A stretch of DNA of 64,000 nt from Pseudonocardia petroleophila (GTDB taxonomy: Bacteria > Actinomycetota > Actinomycetes > Mycobacteriales > Pseudonocardiaceae): assembly GCF_014235185.1 (NCBI RefSeq), contig NZ_CP060131.1, forward strand, positions 3,107,501 to 3,171,500, in the 5' to 3' direction. Shown piece after piece: positions 1-7,186 of this stretch. The translations under genes were made by a program, and so were the position numbers. Every line of letters begins with the position of its first letter. Position 1 is the stretch's first letter. Below the pieces are notes generated by a model. It was not told the origin of the DNA. It ran no database searches and saw only the letters and a list, made by a program, of their open reading frames with translations.

Positions 1-806
1 TGTACGAGCTCGCGCCGGCGACGTGGCGGTTCATCCGCGAGGCCCGCTCGGGCACGGCGGTGTTCACGATGCCGTCGGGTCCGATCAAGTGCGCAGGGGC
101 GCCGCAGAAGATCGCCTACCTGGCGGCGGACTACTGGCGCGAGCAGGGCGTTCTGTCGAAGATGGACGTCCATCTCGTGCTGCCGACGCCGGGCATGTTC
201 GGGGTGAAGGAGTTCTCCGACGTCCTGGTCGGGGTCGCCCGGCGCTACGGGATCACGGTCCACCTGCAGAGCGAGGCGATCAGCGTCAACCCCGACGCGC
301 GCGAGGTCACCATCGCGGACAAGGCAGCCGGGACCGAGTCGACGCTGGGCTACGAGGTGATGCACATGGTGCCGCCGCAGAGCGCCCCGGACTGGGTGAA
401 GAAGACCGCGCTGGCCGACCCCGCGAACCCGGCCGGCTACGTCGAGATCGACAAGCACACGATGCAGCACACCCGGTTCCCCGAGGTGTTCGCCCTGGGG
501 GACGCCGGTTCGAGCCCGAACTCGAAGACCGGAGCCGCGATCCGCAAGCAGGCCCCCGTGGTCGTGCAGAACCTGGTCGACGTAATGGCCGGCAAGGCTC
601 CCAGCGCGCGCTACGAGGGGTACGCCTCGTGCCCGTTGACGACCTCACGTCACGCAATGCTCCTGGCGGAGTTCGACTACTCGATGAAGCCCACCCCGTC
701 GATCCCCTACATCAACACGATCAAGGAGCGGCGGGACATGTGGTACCTCAAGCGCTACGGCCTGCCTGCCCTGTACTGGCAGGGAATGCTGCGCGGGGTC
801 GCCTGA
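1..806 (+). CDS. sqr: Sulfide:quinone oxidoreductase, 3' part only
   Basis: Membrane-associated FAD enzyme that oxidises sulfide to persulfide or polysulfide and passes electrons to quinone. The gene enters from the left edge: the reading frame (first full codon at 3) is open with no start in the window, so the N-terminal FAD-binding half is missing. The visible part has the family signature FTMPSGPIKCAGAPQK; its cysteine codon at 90-92 is one of the redox cysteines of the family. ALGDAGSSPNSKTGAAIRKQ is the second FAD-contact segment. The C-terminal end has the family's aromatic, basic stretch that lies on the membrane. Neighbouring persulfide-processing genes support sulfide rather than another substrate. 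Family call firm; exact SQR type cannot be set from the fragment. Confidence 0.9.
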   Translation, partial: YELAPATWRFIREARSGTAVFTMPSGPIKCAGAPQKIAYLAADYWREQGVLSKMDVHLVLPTPGMFGVKEFSDVLVGVARRYGITVHLQSEAISVNPDAREVTIADKAAGTESTLGYEVMHMVPPQSAPDWVKKTALADPANPAGYVEIDKHTMQHTRFPEVFALGDAGSSPNSKTGAAIRKQAPVVVQNLVDVMAGKAPSARYEGYASCPLTTSRHAMLLAEFDYSMKPTPSIPYINTIKERRDMWYLKRYGLPALYWQGMLRGVA

Positions 807-811
807 CAGGT

Positions 812-843
812 CGCCGCCCCGGTCGTGACTGGCCGGGGCGGCG
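812..843 (+). terminator. Hairpin terminator after sqr
   Basis: Perfect 11-bp stem (CGCCGCCCCGG with its complement) with a 10-nt loop, starting 5 nt after the stop codon of the sqr gene. No U-tract follows, as is common in high-GC actinobacteria. Confidence 0.7.
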
Positions 844-1230
844 TTGCGTTCACCGGCGTCGGAATGGTCCACTGGTGCCATGACCGCCGGAGCGTCGTGG
901 AAGGCGCACACGTTCTGTGTGTGCCTGCTCGCGATGGACCAGCTGTCCATCGATGATCGGCTCTGTTGTCAGGACTCCCACACCCGCTGAGCGGGCCTAC
1001 GGCCCTGCGGTGTGGCGCGTTCGTCCTGTCGACCTTCGAGCCGAGGATCCTCCATGATCTCGACGTCCATGTCTCCCCGCAGGCCCCGGCCCGTGACCGA
1101 GCGCCCACGCTCCGGCACAGACGCCGTCGAATCGGCGCCGCGTCGGTCCGTACGGTGGCGCCGGCTGATCGCCCGGATCAGCGCGGCGGCCGCCGCCGCA
1201 CACACGGCCTCCGTGCCGTTCTGACCCGGC
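844..1230. other. 387-bp spacer between sqr and the MBL/rhodanese gene
   Basis: No recognisable gene. It holds short imperfect inverted repeats (GCACAC...GTGTGC near 925-945, CCACACC...GGTGTGG near 977-1015) and one marginal small reading frame at 1054-1224. Base composition is less extreme than in the core chromosome to the right, which fits an island. Confidence 0.5.
1054..1224 (+). CDS. Possible 56-residue basic protein, unknown
   Basis: An ATG at 1054 preceded by GAGG (spacing about 6) opens 56 codons. The product is strongly basic in the middle (RSVRWRRLIARI) and ends in an alanine-rich stretch. I recognise no family. Codon use in GC-rich DNA makes chance reading frames of this size common, so only the ribosome-binding site supports it. 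It runs convergently toward the MBL/rhodanese gene, whose stop codon is 6 nt away. Confidence 0.25.
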   Translation: MISTSMSPRRPRPVTERPRSGTDAVESAPRRSVRWRRLIARISAAAAAAHTASVPF

Positions 1231-2589
1231 TCAGCCGGTGGCCAGCCCGCTGCTCACCGCACCGGCGTACTCGTCGTCGACGAACACCACGTCATAGCCT
1301 CCGCGGTCGAGCAGGCTTGCGGCGATGCTCGCCCGGAACCCGGCCGCGCAGTGCACCCACAGCTGACCTTCGGGAACGTCGTCGAGGCGCTCCAGCAGCG
1401 AGTGCATCGGGATGTGGACCGAGCCTGGGATGTGGCCGTGGGCGCGTTCGTCGTCGCGGCGCACATCGAGGACGACGACCCCGTCGCGGCCGCGGGCTTC
1501 GGCCACGTCGGCGAAGGTCACCTGTGGGTAGCGGCGCAGCTCGTCGGACCCGGCCAGGTCGCGGGGTGAGCCCAGCGCGGACCCGTCGGGCCGGTCGATC
1601 CCGATGCGCACCAACTGGCGCTGCGCGGCGGTGACCTGGCCGGCGTCCTCGCCGATCAGGGTCAGCGGGGTGCCCCAGGGGATGAGCCAGCCGAGGTAGG
1701 TGGCGAACTGCTGGCCCAGCGCGATGCCGATGCTGCCGGCGAGGTGCTCGGCGGCGTAGGCGGTGCGGTCGCGCAGGTCCACCACCCATTCCCCCGCGGC
1801 GATCCGCTTGCGCAGTTCCTCGGGGGACACCTCCTCGACCGGGGACAGGTCCGCCGGGCCGGGGCCCTGGCGGTTGCGGGCGCCCATGTGGGCGTAGTAG
1901 CGCGGGTAGGCGGTGAGCCCGGCGACCAGACGGGCGACGAAGGCGTCCTCGTCGGTCTCAGTGAGCGCGTCGTTGTGCCGGCGCTCGTCGCCCATCGTGC
2001 CGCTCGCGGCGCCGGTGGACGATCCCGAGGAGCAGAAGCTGCCGAACCCGTGGGTGGGGTAGACCGCGTCCTCGGCGCCGCTGATCTCGGAGAGCCGCCG
2101 CGCGGAGCGGAACTGCGCGCGGGTGAGCTCCTCGGTGCGGTCGGGGTCGACCAGGTCGGTGCGCCCCACGCTGCCGTAGAGCAGAGACCCGCCGGTGAAC
2201 ACCGCGGCGGGCCCGTCGCCGTCGTCCACCACGTAGGCCAGGTGGGTATCGGTGTGCCCGGGCGTGGCCACGACCCGCACCCGCAGCCGCCCCGCCGTGA
2301 GCTCGTCACCGTCGCGCACGGCGTGCCGGGCGAACGCGACGTCGTCGGCGGCCGCCACCACGTACCGGGCACCGGTGCGCTGCGCGAGGGCGAGACCACC
2401 GGTCACGTAGTCGTTGTGGATGTGGGTCTCCACCACCATCACGCACGTCAGACCACGTGTGTCGAGAAGCTCCGCGACGCGGTCGATGTCGCGCTGCGGG
2501 TCGACCACCACGGCGCTCACGCCATCGTGGGCGATGTAGCTCCGGTCTCCCAGCTCACTGGTCTCGATCACTTCGACCTGCGGACTCAT
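1231..2589 (-). CDS. MBL-fold hydrolase with C-terminal rhodanese domains (persulfide dioxygenase-like)
   Basis: 452 residues. The N-terminal metallo-beta-lactamase fold (about 1-250) resembles ETHE1/persulfide dioxygenases, which oxidise glutathione- or other low-molecular-weight persulfide to sulfite. The C-terminal half carries rhodanese modules: a degenerate one around 265-345 and an active-looking one around 360-450 with HCAAGFRAS. The metal motif is THIHNDY (H56, H58, D60) rather than THxHxDH, a variant I know from MBL-rhodanese fusions; ATPGHTDTH supplies the next histidine. Start chosen at the ATG at 2589 because AAGGAGGG lies 6-7 nt upstream; an upstream in-frame ATG lacks a site. 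Divergent from the GntR gene, with which it shares a 93-bp promoter region. Substrate (persulfide) is inferred from context. Confidence 0.85.
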   Translation of the reverse strand: MSPQVEVIETSELGDRSYIAHDGVSAVVVDPQRDIDRVAELLDTRGLTCVMVVETHIHNDYVTGGLALAQRTGARYVVAAADDVAFARHAVRDGDELTAGRLRVRVVATPGHTDTHLAYVVDDGDGPAAVFTGGSLLYGSVGRTDLVDPDRTEELTRAQFRSARRLSEISGAEDAVYPTHGFGSFCSSGSSTGAASGTMGDERRHNDALTETDEDAFVARLVAGLTAYPRYYAHMGARNRQGPGPADLSPVEEVSPEELRKRIAAGEWVVDLRDRTAYAAEHLAGSIGIALGQQFATYLGWLIPWGTPLTLIGEDAGQVTAAQRQLVRIGIDRPDGSALGSPRDLAGSDELRRYPQVTFADVAEARGRDGVVVLDVRRDDERAHGHIPGSVHIPMHSLLERLDDVPEGQLWVHCAAGFRASIAASLLDRGGYDVVFVDDEYAGAVSSGLATG

Positions 2590-2600
2590 GCGGACCCTCC

Positions 2601-2632
2601 TTGCTCTCGCGGCCACAATGACCGTACATTAC
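2601..2632. promoter_or_regulatory. Overlapping divergent promoters, probable GntR control region
   Basis: On the + strand TTGCTC (2601-2606) and TACATT (2625-2630) are spaced 18 bp, a good housekeeping promoter for the gntR operon. On the - strand TAATGT (2632-2627) could be the -10 of the MBL/rhodanese gene and overlaps the first. A regulator binding here could control both sides. I see no clean operator palindrome. Confidence 0.45.
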
Positions 2633-2682
2633 GATGACAGTATCCGAGATGTGGGACAAGCGGACGTGACGAAGGATGGGAC

Positions 2683-3486
2683 ATGGCAGGCAAGCAGGAC
2701 AGGGGACCCCGATCCCTGGACAGGGCGTCGGGACAGCCGCTGTGGATCCAGCTGCTCGCCGACCTGCGTCGCCGGCTTGACGCCGATGAGTTCACCGCGG
2801 CGTTCCCGGGCGAGCTGACACTCGGTGCCGAGTACGAGATCAGCAGGCACACCGTCCGCGAGGCACTGCGCGTGCTGCGCGAGGAAGGACGGGTCACCGC
2901 GGCCCGCGGCCGGGCGCCCCGGCTCGCCGAACCGGCCGAGATCCAGCAGCCCCTCGGCGCGCTCTACAGCCTGTTCGCCTCGGTGGAAGCCGCAGGACTG
3001 GCCCAACGCAGCATCGTCCGCACGCTCGATGTCCGGGCCGACGGGGTCATCGCCGCTCGACTCGGGCTGGAGGAGTCCACCCCGCTGGTCTACCTCGAAC
3101 GTCTCCGGTTGGCCGGCGCCGACCCGCTCGCGGTGGATCGCGTGTGGCTCCCCGCATCGCTCGCCGCTCCCCTCCTGGATGCTGATTTCAGCCACACCGG
3201 CCTCTACCAGGAGTACCGCGAACGGTGCGAGATCACCGTCACCGGCGGCCAGGAGAGCATCCGTGCCGTCATGCCCAGTGATGCGGAGCGGCAGTTGCTC
3301 GGGATCGGCTCAGATATCGCGACCTTCTCGATCGAACGTCTCGGTTGCTCCTACGGGCAACCCGCCGAATGGCGTCACACCCTCGTACGCGGAGACCGGT
3401 TCGGCGTCACCGCGCAGTTCTCGGCCCGCAGCGGTTACCAGTTCGAGATGTCCGCTCCCCACCGATACGAAGGACACCAGCGATGA
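2683..3486 (+). CDS. GntR family regulator, HutC/UTRA type
   Basis: 267 residues. An N-terminal winged helix-turn-helix (about 15-85) includes SGQPLWIQLLADLRRRL and YEISRHTVREALRVLREEGRV, the recognition region of GntR proteins. The rest is a UTRA effector-binding domain of the HutC subfamily. AAGGAT precedes the ATG. First gene of a four-gene unit with overlapping stops and starts (rhodanese, TauE/SafE, then rhodanese-DUF2892), and divergent from the MBL/rhodanese gene, so it probably controls the sulfur cluster and itself. The effector is unknown; a sulfur metabolite such as persulfide or sulfite is inference only. Confidence 0.88.
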   Translation: MAGKQDRGPRSLDRASGQPLWIQLLADLRRRLDADEFTAAFPGELTLGAEYEISRHTVREALRVLREEGRVTAARGRAPRLAEPAEIQQPLGALYSLFASVEAAGLAQRSIVRTLDVRADGVIAARLGLEESTPLVYLERLRLAGADPLAVDRVWLPASLAAPLLDADFSHTGLYQEYRERCEITVTGGQESIRAVMPSDAERQLLGIGSDIATFSIERLGCSYGQPAEWRHTLVRGDRFGVTAQFSARSGYQFEMSAPHRYEGHQR

Positions 3487-3824
3487 ACACCTCTGACCAG
3501 ATCCACCAGGTCGATCCGACCGAGGCGCGGCAACTCGCCGCCGACGGCGCGCTCCTGTTGGACGTTCGCGAGCCCGACGAATGGGCGGCCGGACACGCAG
3601 CCGACGCCACTCACATGCCGCTGGGAGACCTCGATCCGGACAGCGTGCCGCGCGACCGGATCGTGGTGGCGGTCTGCCGCTCCGGAAACCGCTCCGGGAA
3701 AGCCGCGGTCGCGCTCGCCGAGGCCGGCATCGACGTCCGCAACATGGCGGGCGGCATGAACGCCTGGGCCGAGGCGAACCTGCCGATCACCCGCGACGAC
3801 GGACAACCGGGCACGGTCGCCTGA
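3483..3824 (+). CDS. Single-domain rhodanese
   Basis: 113 residues, one complete rhodanese domain. The active-site loop is CRSGNRS with cysteine 65; the N-terminal signature LLLDVREPDEWAAGH and the C-terminal NMAGGMNAW are typical. It moves sulfane sulfur between persulfide donors and acceptors such as thiols, cyanide or sulfite. Its ATG overlaps the gntR stop (ATGA, 4 bp), which implies translational coupling, and its own stop overlaps the next ATG by 1 bp. No signal peptide, so cytoplasmic. In this cluster it likely works with SQR and the MBL/rhodanese protein; the direction of transfer cannot be read from sequence. Confidence 0.92.
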   Translation: MNTSDQIHQVDPTEARQLAADGALLLDVREPDEWAAGHAADATHMPLGDLDPDSVPRDRIVVAVCRSGNRSGKAAVALAEAGIDVRNMAGGMNAWAEANLPITRDDGQPGTVA

Positions 3825-4672
3825 TGCTCGCCGCGGTGCTCGGGCTGGTCATCGGCGTCGTCATCGGCGGGTTGGGCGGCGGCGGGGGAGTGCTCACCGT
3901 CCCCGCACTCGTCTACGTCCTCGGCCAGACCGCGCAGGATGCCACCACCAGCAGCGTCATCATCGTCGGCATCACCGCCGTCGTCGGCGTGCTGGCCCGG
4001 GCACGTGGCGGACTCATCAAGTGGCGCACCGGCCTGGCCTTCGGCGCTGTCGGCATCCCGGCGGCGGCGGCGGGAACTCTGCTCAACCAGCGCGTCGCCG
4101 AGCCCGCGTTGCTGTTGTCGTTTGCCGCATTGACCGTCCTCGCCGCGATCGCGATGATCCTCGACTCACGTCGGGCGCCGAATACCGGCCCAGCCGATTG
4201 CAGCGAAACCGACTCGGCGGGAGCACCCGAGCGACCGGGTAGCGCCGGGACAGCTGTCGACGTCGCCGTCGAACCCGCAACCCGGACGGCATCCCCCGCC
4301 ATTGGGAACGCCGTCAAGATCATCCTGTGTGGGATCCTGATCGGCTTTCTCACCGGGTTCCTGGGCGTTGGCGGCGGGTTCTTGATGGTTCCCGCTCTGG
4401 TCATCGTCCTGCGCATGCCCATGACCTACGCCGTCGGCACCTCACTGCTGATCATCGCCATCAACTCCGCGGCGGCGTTCGCCACGCGAGCCGGCGTCGC
4501 CGAGTTCGACCCGGCCCTCCTCATCCCGTTCACCGCGGCCGCGGTGATCGGCAGCTTCGCCGGGAAGCTGGTGTCCGACCGCGTCTCGGGCACCACGCTG
4601 ACCCGAGCCTTCGCCGTCATGCTGCTGCTGGTCGGAGCCTTCGTCGCCGTCGAGAGCGTGCTCTCCCTCTGA
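3824..4672 (+). CDS. TauE/SafE family sulfite/anion exporter
   Basis: 282 residues, polytopic membrane protein with about eight hydrophobic segments in two related halves separated by a polar loop near 110-150. Each half begins with the glycine-rich family signature: GLVIGVVIGGLGGGGGVLTV at the N-terminus and IGFLTGFLGVGGGFLMVPAL in the second half. Family members export sulfite, sulfoacetate or other organosulfur anions. The ATG at 3824 overlaps the rhodanese stop by one base (TGATG). Coupling to persulfide-oxidising genes makes sulfite or thiosulfate a reasonable cargo, by inference. Confidence 0.88.
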   Translation: MLAAVLGLVIGVVIGGLGGGGGVLTVPALVYVLGQTAQDATTSSVIIVGITAVVGVLARARGGLIKWRTGLAFGAVGIPAAAAGTLLNQRVAEPALLLSFAALTVLAAIAMILDSRRAPNTGPADCSETDSAGAPERPGSAGTAVDVAVEPATRTASPAIGNAVKIILCGILIGFLTGFLGVGGGFLMVPALVIVLRMPMTYAVGTSLLIIAINSAAAFATRAGVAEFDPALLIPFTAAAVIGSFAGKLVSDRVSGTTLTRAFAVMLLLVGAFVAVESVLSL

Positions 4673-4717
4673 GCGGCCGCCGCTTCCACTTCACACACCC
4701 CGACCGATAGGAAATCT

Positions 4718-5308
4718 GTGCCTTCCACCCGCCCCCACCACGTCGATGCAGACACGGTTCGCACCTGGCTCAGCCAGCCCGAGACGGTGACCGTCATCGA
4801 CGTCCGCGGCCCCGCGGAATTCGAGACGGTGCACATCCGCGGCTCCCACAACGTGCCGCTGCACATGGTCGGCGATCACACCGAGCAACTCGCCGCCCGG
4901 CTCGACCGGCCGATCGTTCTTGTGTGCCAGTCCGGCACGCGAGCCGCCCAGGCCCATCAGCGTCTCGCCGGAGTCGGCGCCGACCACCTCCACATCCTCG
5001 ACGGTGGCATCGCGGGATACACCGCCGCCGGTGGCGAGGTCCGACGTGGCCGCGCCCGCTGGGCCCTGGAGCGCCAGGTCCGCCTCGTCGCCGGGACACT
5101 CGTACTCGCCGGCCTCACGGCCGGGCTCCGCGCACCGAAGGCGCGTCTCCTCGCCGCCGGAATCGGTGCCGGCCTCACATTCTCCGCCCTGACCGACACC
5201 TGCACGATGGGTCGGATCCTGTCCGCGCTGCCCCACAACCGCGGACCCAAGGACCGGACACTGCTCGAAGTGCTCTCGCAGTTGCCGACAGGACCAGCGG
5301 CGGCATGA
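4718..5308 (+). CDS. Rhodanese fused to DUF2892 membrane domain (YgaP-like)
   Basis: 196 residues. A cytoplasmic rhodanese domain (about 8-105, active-site CQSGTRA with cysteine 70) is followed by a DUF2892 unit of two membrane helices (about 115-165) and the conserved tail TDTCTMGRILSALPHNR. E. coli YgaP has the same layout and is a membrane sulfurtransferase. Start is GTG at 4718 with AGGA 6-7 nt upstream. It lies 45 bp after the exporter gene, probably in the same operon, and is the third rhodanese-containing protein in this cluster. Confidence 0.88.
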   Translation: MPSTRPHHVDADTVRTWLSQPETVTVIDVRGPAEFETVHIRGSHNVPLHMVGDHTEQLAARLDRPIVLVCQSGTRAAQAHQRLAGVGADHLHILDGGIAGYTAAGGEVRRGRARWALERQVRLVAGTLVLAGLTAGLRAPKARLLAAGIGAGLTFSALTDTCTMGRILSALPHNRGPKDRTLLEVLSQLPTGPAAA

Positions 5309-5807
5309 AGCAAGCGCGTCAATCACGGTCCGCGGTGGTTGGCGCACTAGCGACGGACCTGAAGACTTCGCGGTGCACGACAGGGCCTCGATCGTCGAAT
5401 CGATGATGGTCTGCCGGGCGTCGGGTCGGATCTCATGGCACAGCGGACCGAGACTCTTCTCAAGCACGCGCTCAAGGCCGCGCGGGCCGAGGACCTCTTG
5501 TTCGACGCCTCCGGCGGGGCCTGCCGGCCCTCAGAGCCCTGTGTCAACCCCCGTCGTGTGCTACTACCGGTGACTCCCAGGTGTGTGCACGGCCGGGCGG
5601 GCCTCACCAGTACCGGCGATCACCACGACGGTCAGGCCGGCGTCGAGGAGGGTGTCGACCATCTGCCCGTCGCCGCGGTCGATAGCGACACCCATGGTGT
5701 GACGCCTCGGGCAGCTCTCTCACCCGATCGTGAACGTTGCGGAGGTCGGAACCGTAGAAGGAGGTGGCGCACTAGCGCCCTGACTCATCGATACGCGAGG
5801 GAACATC
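5309..5807. other. 499-bp spacer with decayed insertion-sequence DNA
   Basis: No intact gene. It contains an IS110 transposase fragment (5617-5693) and a 12-bp sequence GGCGCACTAGCG present twice, at 5341-5352 and 5766-5777; the second copy lies in a small hairpin (GGCGC ACTA GCGCC). A + strand frame opening at 5435 shows no recognisable product. Confidence 0.6.
5617..5693 (-). mobile_element. IS110-family transposase remnant
   Basis: Translated on the - strand this reads AIDRGDGQMVDTLLDAGLTV and VVI, almost identical to residues of the intact IS110 transposase at 7187-8485 (AIERGDGQVVDTLLDAGLTV and VVI). Nothing of the rest of the gene is left, so it is a relic of an older, slightly different copy. 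Confidence 0.85.
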
Positions 5808-6716
5808 ATGCGTGCACCTCTTCGGTCCGGTCTGATCGCTCTGATCACCGGTGTCCTGCTCGCGGCCCCGGTCGCCGCCGCATCCGCCCAGGAGGACTCG
5901 GACCGCCGCGACTCCTCGCGCGATTCCTCCCGCGGCTCGTTCGACGATCGGCGTAACCGTCTCGACATCGTCGGGCTGGTCGATGGCACCAAGCTGGTCT
6001 CCTTCAGGTCGGACAGCACCCGGATCGGCGACAATCGGGACCGTCGAGGCGGTGGCAGCCTCGACGTTCGCGGGCTCTCCGGCGACACCCGCCTGGTCGG
6101 CATCGACTACCGGGTCCAGGACGGGCGGCTCTACGGCGTCGGCAACGCCGGTGGGGTGTACTCCATCGATGACCGCGGCCGGGCCCAGAAGGTCAAGCAG
6201 CTCACGGTCGCGTTGAACGGCAGTAACTTCGGGGTGGACTTCAACCCGGCCGCGAACGCGTTGCGGGTCATCAGCGACTCCGGCCAGAACCTGCGCCAGC
6301 CCTTCGCCGACCTGAACGCGGCCACCATCGCCGACGGTGGCCTCAACTACGGTGGCACCCCCGCTGCCGGGGTCGCCGGCGCGGCCTACACGAACAACGA
6401 TCTCGACCCGAACACCGCCACCGTGTTGTTCGACCTCGACACCAACCGCGACCAGCTCGCCACCCAGAACCCGCCCAACAACGGCACGCTCGTCCCCACC
6501 GGCCCCCTCGGGGTAAACGCCGGAGCCGATGCCGGACTCGACATCTACAGCACCGTCCGCAACGGCACCACCGTCGACCTGATGGCCTTCGCCACCATCC
6601 GGGTCGGCAACCAGTACAGCCTCTACCGCATCTCCCTGTCCGACGGCCGCGCCAACCGGGTCGGCGGATTCGACCGCAATGTGACCGACATCGCCATCCC
6701 GCTCAACCAGCTCTGA
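5808..6716 (+). CDS. Secreted DUF4394 domain protein
   Basis: 302 residues. The signal peptide is MRAPLRSGLIALITGVLLAA followed by an alanine-rich cleavage region near residue 27. A short charged, serine-rich linker (DRRDSSRDSSRGSFDDRR) leads into a DUF4394 domain (about 45-300), a beta-rich, propeller-like fold seen in extracellular proteins; LVGIDYRVQDGRLYGVGNAG and FGVDFNPAANALRVISD are characteristic. GAGGGAA before the ATG supports this start. Function of the family is unknown. It stands alone between a decayed insertion sequence and a terminator, and is probably island cargo. Confidence 0.85.
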   Translation: MRAPLRSGLIALITGVLLAAPVAAASAQEDSDRRDSSRDSSRGSFDDRRNRLDIVGLVDGTKLVSFRSDSTRIGDNRDRRGGGSLDVRGLSGDTRLVGIDYRVQDGRLYGVGNAGGVYSIDDRGRAQKVKQLTVALNGSNFGVDFNPAANALRVISDSGQNLRQPFADLNAATIADGGLNYGGTPAAGVAGAAYTNNDLDPNTATVLFDLDTNRDQLATQNPPNNGTLVPTGPLGVNAGADAGLDIYSTVRNGTTVDLMAFATIRVGNQYSLYRISLSDGRANRVGGFDRNVTDIAIPLNQL

Positions 6717-6731
6717 ATCCTGCGCACCCCC

Positions 6732-6768
6732 GAGGCACCCACCCGAGCACCCGACGGGCGGGTGCCTC
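6732..6768 (+). terminator. Terminator after the DUF4394 gene
   Basis: Stem of 13 bp with one mismatch (GAGGCACCCACCC against GGGCGGGTGCCTC), loop 11 nt, beginning 16 nt after the stop codon. Confidence 0.75.
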
Positions 6769-6913
6769 GTGCGGTTGAAGTGTGGGTCCGACCGGTCCCT
6801 CCGAGCCGGTAACGCCCGCAACGTCGTCCTGTCCCGCTGGCGTGAGCGTCCCGGGGTCCTGCTTCTCCGGCTTGGCCGAGTAGGAGCGTCGCTGTCCGGG
6901 CCCGTCGGGTGCG

Positions 6914-7063
6914 GGGTCTCTCCTCGCGTCGGCGCTGCGACGGTGCCCGGGAACCCGGTGACGATCCAGGCCCTCCCGGCCGCTGCGCGGTCGCCTCCGG
7001 CGAGCCTGGACCGCCACCGGAACCCCGGGCAGGGACCCGTCGCGCCGACGCGAGGAGAGACCC
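6914..7063. repeat. 150-bp imperfect palindrome with 21-bp perfect terminal inverted repeats
   Basis: The ends are perfect 21-bp inverted repeats (GGGTCTCTCCTCGCGTCGGC plus G at 6914-6934, complement at 7043-7063). Moving inward, further blocks pair in register: GCCCGGG, CCGGTG and TCCAGGC each recur as complements, so the whole element can fold into one long hairpin with a small central loop. No credible reading frame runs through it. It ends 123 bp before the stop codon of the IS110 transposase. It could be a MITE, an IS110-associated structured RNA or a defunct end of another element. No target-site duplication is evident. Confidence 0.75.
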
Positions 7064-7186
7064 AGCTGATCACCCGGCCGCAGGTGTGCCCGGTGTCGAG
7101 TTCAGAGCACCGGCCCTGGCGGGCCGGCTCCCTCCGGGGGCCGGGCGCCGCCCTGGACCCGGCCTCGCTTCAGAGAGCCGCCAGGG

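Noticed and set aside
5435-5956. A gene starting MAQRTETLLKHALKAARAED in the IS-relic spacer
   Set aside because: No ribosome site and no family; it runs through the IS110 relic in the wrong direction and into the DUF4394 gene. Probably chance or remnant sequence.
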